Below, piece after piece: positions 59,008 to 64,000 of a stretch of DNA of 64,000 bases; positions within the stretch are counted from its first letter, which is position 1; every line of letters begins with the position of its first letter. Source of the DNA: Cryptomeria japonica (taxonomy: Eukaryota; Streptophyta; Pinopsida; Cupressales; Cupressaceae); the NCBI RefSeq assembly GCF_030272615.1, contig NC_081412.1, positions 548,544,488-548,608,487 of the forward strand, read 5' to 3'. Both the position numbers and the translations under genes were made by a program. The notes below the pieces were generated by a model. It was not told the DNA's origin, did not search any database, and was given only the letters and a program-made list of their open reading frames with translations.

Positions 59008-59779
59008 TTTAAATGGCTTGATCATGCTATGACGATGAAACGATCCTTTTTCTCTTTTGGGGATTATCAAGATCTCTCAATTTTACCTCTCCTTGAGGTT
59101 ACCTTGTTAGACCACTAACCCATCAAGTTCAACATTGAATGGCAAGTGGGTCATGTACGAACTTCCAAGGCTTAGTTTCTTTTTTTTAAAACCTATTTGT
59201 TGAGCCATCTGCCCATGATGGCCCACATTTAGCGGGTTTGAAATTTAGAGAATTGTCCTGACTCAACAAGTTGGGTGGATCACTCGGTGGAATGGTGTTA
59301 TTCAATGTACGACTTGCTTTATCTAGATTTATGGTCGATAACTAGCCATGTATCACCAACAGTCATACAAGGTTACCACCTTGGATCTCCATCACACCAT
59401 GAAGGCTCTTGCTGCCAATCCTTTCTCTCCCACCCTACAAGTGAGGGTTGCTCAACTCGATCATCAAAGTTGATAGCCATGTTGTTTGTAGTACCCAGAT
59501 CAAAGCTATTCTTCATTGGCTTAAGGTTGGGGATCATTATTTCAAAGAATTTTTCTTGGCTCTTTGAGCTTGTCATTCCTCACTAAGCATGAAAAGAATC
59601 AAGGAAGGTCATATACTATTCTTTGAGCTACTAGATATTCTCCAGATGTTTGTTTGTCATTGTGAGAAATTCTTTATTGCTTAAGAAGACTTGCTTGAGT
59701 GAAATAGGGCTCTGCGTGAGTGCCTTAATGTTGTTCCCTCTTGGCTCTCTGAAGTACAAAAGGTTTTCTTGTGACCAAT

Positions 59780-61000
59780 TTCTCACCATTGAGGACCTTA
59801 AGAAAGTTGCATTCTCCATGGTCAATGATAAGACCCTTGGGTGAAATGGATTTCCTTGTGAATTTTACAAATCTTTTTGGCCTTGTGTGAGGTCTGATTT
59901 GCATAAGGTCTACCTAGAAGCCTTTAAATTTTTATTTTTTTAAAATAATGCCTAGTAAAAAATTTAACGCGACTAGCAACGCTGGCATGACACGCCCTCT
60001 AGCTCCACATGAAACACTTTAAACTCGAAGCTATGAACCAGTGAGGCCACAACTGAGGGACCTCATGCCCACACTTCACTTGTTCAAACCCGCGAGCACA
60101 ATGGCCCAACAAAGACACAAGTCCTGCGAGCACAATGGCCCAGCAGGGGTTTAAAACTTGGTGGCCACTTCACCAACAAAGTGTTTTAATTGCGACACTA
60201 CATGTCCGAAGACAACCTAGAATTCTTTAATTATCAATCTCTTGGTTAGTTAATTAATAAAGGGAATATCAAGTTCATACCTAAGGCATGTGACCTTGAA
60301 GACATTTGCAACTAGCGACCTATTACTTTTCTCAATGTTTCCTATTAGATTGTTGCCTAGGCCTTGGCTCTAAAGATTTATTGTCTTCTTTCATAAATTG
60401 TCCACCCTAAACAAATTGGTTTCATTAAATCTAGATTCATCCTAGATAATCTCATTGTAGTTTATGAAGGCATAAAATGGGCTCGTCGATCTAAACATAG
60501 TGCCATCTTTATCAAGATCAACTTTGCCAAAGCATATGATTTGATAGAGTGGCCTTCCACTCTTGCCATGTTTGAAGCTCTTGGTTTTGGTCCTCATTAC
60601 ATCTAGTTTGTGAAGATGTTATTTGGGGATGCATCTGCATGCATCATCATCAATGGTCACCAATCTTCAACCTTCGGGCTATATAGATCTATCTACTAGG
60701 GTTTCCCTTTGGCTCCTTCCTTGTATGTGCTAGCCACTGGGGGATTTGGGTATTTGCTTGCTAATTCTATCTCCATTGGGTGGGTAAGGGGAAATTCCTT
60801 GCTTGAGTTACCTCACATCTTGTCAATTGCCATTTTGTGGATGACTCTTTTCTCACCCTCATTGAAGATGAGTATAATGTTCGGGAGGCTCCCTAGTGTC
60901 TTGACACTTTCTGTTTGACCTCTGGGTTGTTGATTTAAGGGTACACAATCTAGTGTTATCAACAATCGTTTCTCCTAGCTCCTCATTGGATGCTCCAATA
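59780..61000 (+). pseudogene. LINE reverse transcriptase remnant
   Basis: Contains GFPCEFYKSFWP, INKGNIKFIPKACD, HPKQIGFIKSRFILDNLIV, INFAKAYDLIEWP and GFPLAPSLYVLA, which are the fingers and palm motifs of an L1-type RT. The catalytic ADD region near 60835 is frame-shifted. A SINE-like insertion separates the first motif from the second. Confidence 0.82.
59931..60224 (-). mobile_element. Possible SINE inserted in the LINE reverse transcriptase
   Basis: The block is GC-richer than its flanks and interrupts the LINE between VYLEAFK and INKGNIKF. It starts with a T-rich run (a poly(A) tail on the minus strand). CTTTAAATT at 59922-59930 and CTTTAATT at 60225-60232 look like a target-site duplication. 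On the minus strand, GTGGCCTCACTGGTTCATAG resembles a tRNA-type box A region and a GGGTTTGAAC motif resembles box B, but their order is unusual. A GCGAGCACAATGGCCCARCA motif is repeated inside. Confidence 0.4.
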
Positions 61001-62960
61001 TGGGTTGAAGTGGATAGGTCATGGTGAAATATTTCAATATCTTGGTATCCCTTTTTCTTTACAGGGCTCTCCTATGGACCTCTAGAATGTGCTCCTCATT
61101 AGAATTAAGAAAAAGTTGGCTTACTAGATCACCAAGCCGCTTTCTTTAGCTTGTAAATTTTAGATTTGCTCTAAAATTCCTATAGCCACCCATGTTTATT
61201 ATTCATCTTGCTAGGCTCCCTCAAAAGCTTCTTACAATAAACTTGAGAAACTTCTTAGAGATTTTTTATGGGCCTCTTCGGCTAATCATTGTGGCTTTCA
61301 TATAGTGGCTTGGGAGTTATGTTGCCTCCTGTGTGATTCCGATGGACTTGGGCTTCTTTCTACTCAGAAGCAACAACTCACTTTATGTGCTAAATGGGTC
61401 ATTTATGCCATCTCTAGAAAAGAGGCTTGGAAAATCCTTCTCTGACATTATATTTTTTTAGGATTTCCTGTTAACTAACCTTCCTAGAAGGGGATTCATA
61501 CCCTTCTTATTATGAAATATGTCATTCATATTGAAGCCACCTTTGTTGCAAAAAGTATTTGGTGTGCTTGGGAAGTTGTCAAGCCTTGGCTTTAGTGGAA
61601 TGGGTTTGGTTTCAGAGATGGTCTTTCTTTCAACCAACACAATATTTAGTGGTCTCTACTCATTCAGCTTCAGGGGCTTCTTTTGGTGCATGTGCCTGGG
61701 GTTCATGCTCTGTGCTTTCATATGTGCAATATTTGCACACCTCGAGACTTTTTTCTAGAGTTAGTATGAATCTTTGCTCTTGGGAAGATATGTAGACCCA
61801 ATTCTAGCTTATTTGGCCAAATCAATAGATATTTGACACTGTTGTTTCTTCTTTGCCTCTCAATATGCTACACAAGCTAGGTTTTTATTCTATGAAACCT
61901 TGGTGGAAAGATTGGCATTGGTTCCCCAATATCTCTTTTTATAGTTACAAACCTTGGATGAGGTATTGCTAGCTCTCTCTGCACCTGCCCATGGTGCCAA
62001 CCTTTAATCTTTAGTGGTATTTGCAGTCTCTCAGGTGGTTTGGAGTCGTAGATTCCATAATATTTTATCTGCTATCCTTGAGACCAAGCTCACTCATTTT
62101 TCTTGATGTAATTTTTTTCAAGGCTTGCCTTTGGGCTCTTGCTTGAGGCATATGTGTATTCCTGATTCGTGTTGCCCTTCTTATAGATAACCTGAAACTT
62201 TCACACACCTCTTTAGGTTTTGCCGCTATGCTCAAAATTTGTGGTGTTGGATTCATGATTTCTTTCAGCTGTTTCAGCAAGAGCCCTTTTCCTGACATAT
62301 GGTCCTTTTAGGGGATTTGCCTTGCATCCCCTTCAAATTTACCTAAATTTGACATGCTTTCAATGTGGAAATCCTCTTTACAATATGGAAAAATAAAAAT
62401 GCTATTTTGTTATCTCATAGCTTGATTGATATTCATGTTTCACTTTTTACTTAAGTGTGTTTATGTAATAATGTGATGCTTCAAATTCAAGTGCAAGCCA
62501 ACAAGATTGCCTTGGAGGTGGCCCATGTTCAAATCCTTCTGGAGCATTGGGGAAATGTTTCGTGTACGGTTGCTAGAGTGCCTCCAAATTCTTCTACCGA
62601 CCCCTCTATTGGTCCTTTTGCCTCCCATGATCAGTCTTTGCCCCACGACCGTTGACATGGATGTAGCTCTTTCACTTGCTGTTCCCAGACCCTGCAATCC
62701 TAGGCTGCCTACAACTAGTCTGGTGGTGGCAATGCTTTCAACAAGTGGTGCTTTGCCTCTTCGGCACATAGGGGTTTTGCCTCTAGGTGGGGTTTGGGGA
62801 GTGTGGACCTGGCCACCGGTGGTGCCAACTTTCGATGGTGATAATGGATGGCCTAGCTCTTTTAAAGAGCTCCCGCATTTGACTCTGGCGATCTCGCACC
62901 CACTAATTTATGGGGTCCTAAGGATGATAGAGATCTGCCTCCTTTGGCCATTGCTTTAGC
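61000..62960 (+). pseudogene. LINE C-terminal region
   Basis: Frames in sequence carry LGIPF-like, KLEKLLRDFLWAS and GLGLLSTQKQ motifs and, further on, sequence typical of the zinc-binding region after the RT. The last part (62507-62959) is a Pro/Leu/Val-rich open frame without a recognised domain. All are interrupted by stops. Confidence 0.65.
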
Positions 62961-63119
62961 TTCTCTCTGGACTTGGTCTGTGTTTATTGTGGTTTTTGAC
63001 TCTTTAGGCTCTACTCTTTTGACTCCTGAGAGGTTATCTTGTATCCCCCTACTTTTTTTTTGTGAACAATGTACCTTCTCTTTAATTAATGGAAATGACT
63101 ACTATTCATCAAAAAATAA

Positions 63120-64000
63120 TCTTGAATGTCCATACAAACTAAAGTTAGTTCCAATATAACAAAAAAGTACATTTCATGATGTTGATCGAGAATCTTTTAA
63201 ATATAAAGTAGTGTCATTTATGAAATGAGGCAACCAATAGAATCAAACACCTATGAAAAATAATTGATTGTACTATTAATTATTTTATAGTCAAAATGAA
63301 TAGAGTGAAAAATATTCAGAAGGTACAATTAATTATGAACCCAATATAAAATGTTAACCCAATTTTAATAATTCAAAATATATTTAAAGCAAACTATTTT
63401 AATTCTACTCTACCAACTTCTAAAAATGAAAATAATTTCTTAATTAAGAGACGCATTAAAGTGATTGCTTGTACCTTCCATGCATTCACATTTTTTAATC
63501 TCTTTTTAAAATGGGTAATATATAAAGTTAATTACGAAATTATGCTCCACTTACCTTATCCCATTTCCATTTTCTTATATTCTCTTCTCATATGCTTTTC
63601 CCACATGATTAGCTGTTCATTCAATTATGATGAATGAGAATGAGAATGTGAAATGCTCAACTTTGTTACAGCATGCATTATTTTCCACTGAGAAGAGTAA
63701 AATAATGTTCATCTTGCACAAACTCCATACGCCACGTATTTAACAAAACTATAACTTGAAATTCTGGGTATCATGGCCACTGGCTTAATGGTCCCGCCTG
63801 ATTTTTTTTGGGTATTTCACGCACAGTTTGGGGACTAATTTTGATTGTGGACCTAGATCATCAAACAAATTTAGTATGATGAATATTCATGCAAAATCTT
63901 CCTCTTCGTACGATACTGTCTTCCGAGGATTTTGATTGTATTTTAGGCCAAAAGTCCCTAAATACGGTCATTCTGCGAAATGAGTAAGCAACCTTTCGGA
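63120..64000. other. Right flank, no gene seen
   Basis: AT-rich sequence after the LINE tail; no open frame of note, repeat or element end was found. Confidence 0.4.

Larger units (their letters stand above)
55630..63117 (+). mobile_element. Old, nearly full-length L1-type LINE, decayed
   Basis: In order on the plus strand it holds an ORF1-like region (about 55750-56570), endonuclease (about 57080-57566 and 59008-59130), reverse transcriptase (about 59780-61000) and the C-terminal zinc-binding region (about 61000-62300). It ends in an A-rich tail near 63107-63117 (ATCAAAAAATAA). A weak possible target repeat TCTTGATG/TCTTGAATG flanks it. Stops and frameshifts are spread throughout. A solo LTR and a SINE-like sequence are inserted in it. 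Confidence 0.82.

Noticed and set aside
62461-62959. Overlapping frames on both strands near the LINE end
   Set aside because: Open mainly because the region is less AT-rich; no recognised domain, best treated as LINE 3' sequence.

Overview
This is plant nuclear DNA, AT-rich, and made up almost entirely of transposable elements in several nested layers. No intact host gene, rRNA, tRNA or CRISPR array is visible. The families seen (Ty3/Gypsy LTR elements, a CACTA/En-Spm transposase with introns, L1-type LINEs with RNase H, large non-coding LTR elements) are typical of seed plants. The very high transposon density and long decayed copies fit a large genome such as a gymnosperm, but that is inference.

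Left half (1-31 kb). A CACTA transposase gene lies on the minus strand from its start codon at 28766 to its stop at 11911. About ten exons can be followed, all decayed. A second minus-strand gene continues beyond it to about 6845, with a SET-methyltransferase-like segment at 9890-10420. Three later insertions split this block. They are a Gypsy-like gag-protease element (window start to 6667), a 9.8-kb non-coding LTR element (13304-23081, target-site duplication ATCTC/ACCTC) and a 5'-truncated LINE (24311-27365, 15-bp duplication).

Middle (31-48 kb). A 3.7-kb solo LTR (31324-34943 plus 47362-47428, duplication TGCAT) landed in a roughly 255-bp tandem repeat. Into it went a 12.4-kb composite of the same gag-protease family (34944-47356, duplication GTAAT) with the layout LTR-internal-LTR-internal-LTR. 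One internal region has lost 2.7 kb between AGAA microhomologies. A 635-bp stretch holding the primer-binding site and part of an LTR is duplicated.

The gag-protease family, seen in three copies, is the most interesting content. It encodes a gag N-terminal segment, then an in-frame UAG, then a gag/zinc-knuckle/protease-like protein. It has no reverse transcriptase, RNase H or integrase, so it must borrow these enzymes. Its LTR carries GC-rich palindromic tandem repeats upstream of a TATA box, and its leader carries repeated modules and a 243-codon reading frame.

Right half (48-64 kb). There are Gypsy reverse transcriptase and gag remnants (48.1-49.2 kb), a probable LTR remnant (52.5-53.3 kb), a solo LTR (53418-54820) and an old near full-length LINE on the plus strand (about 55.6-63.1 kb). 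The LINE is itself interrupted by a related solo LTR (57567-59007, duplication TTTAA) and a SINE-like insert (about 59931-60224). Coordinates and comparisons were worked out by eye; exon borders and domain limits are approximate.
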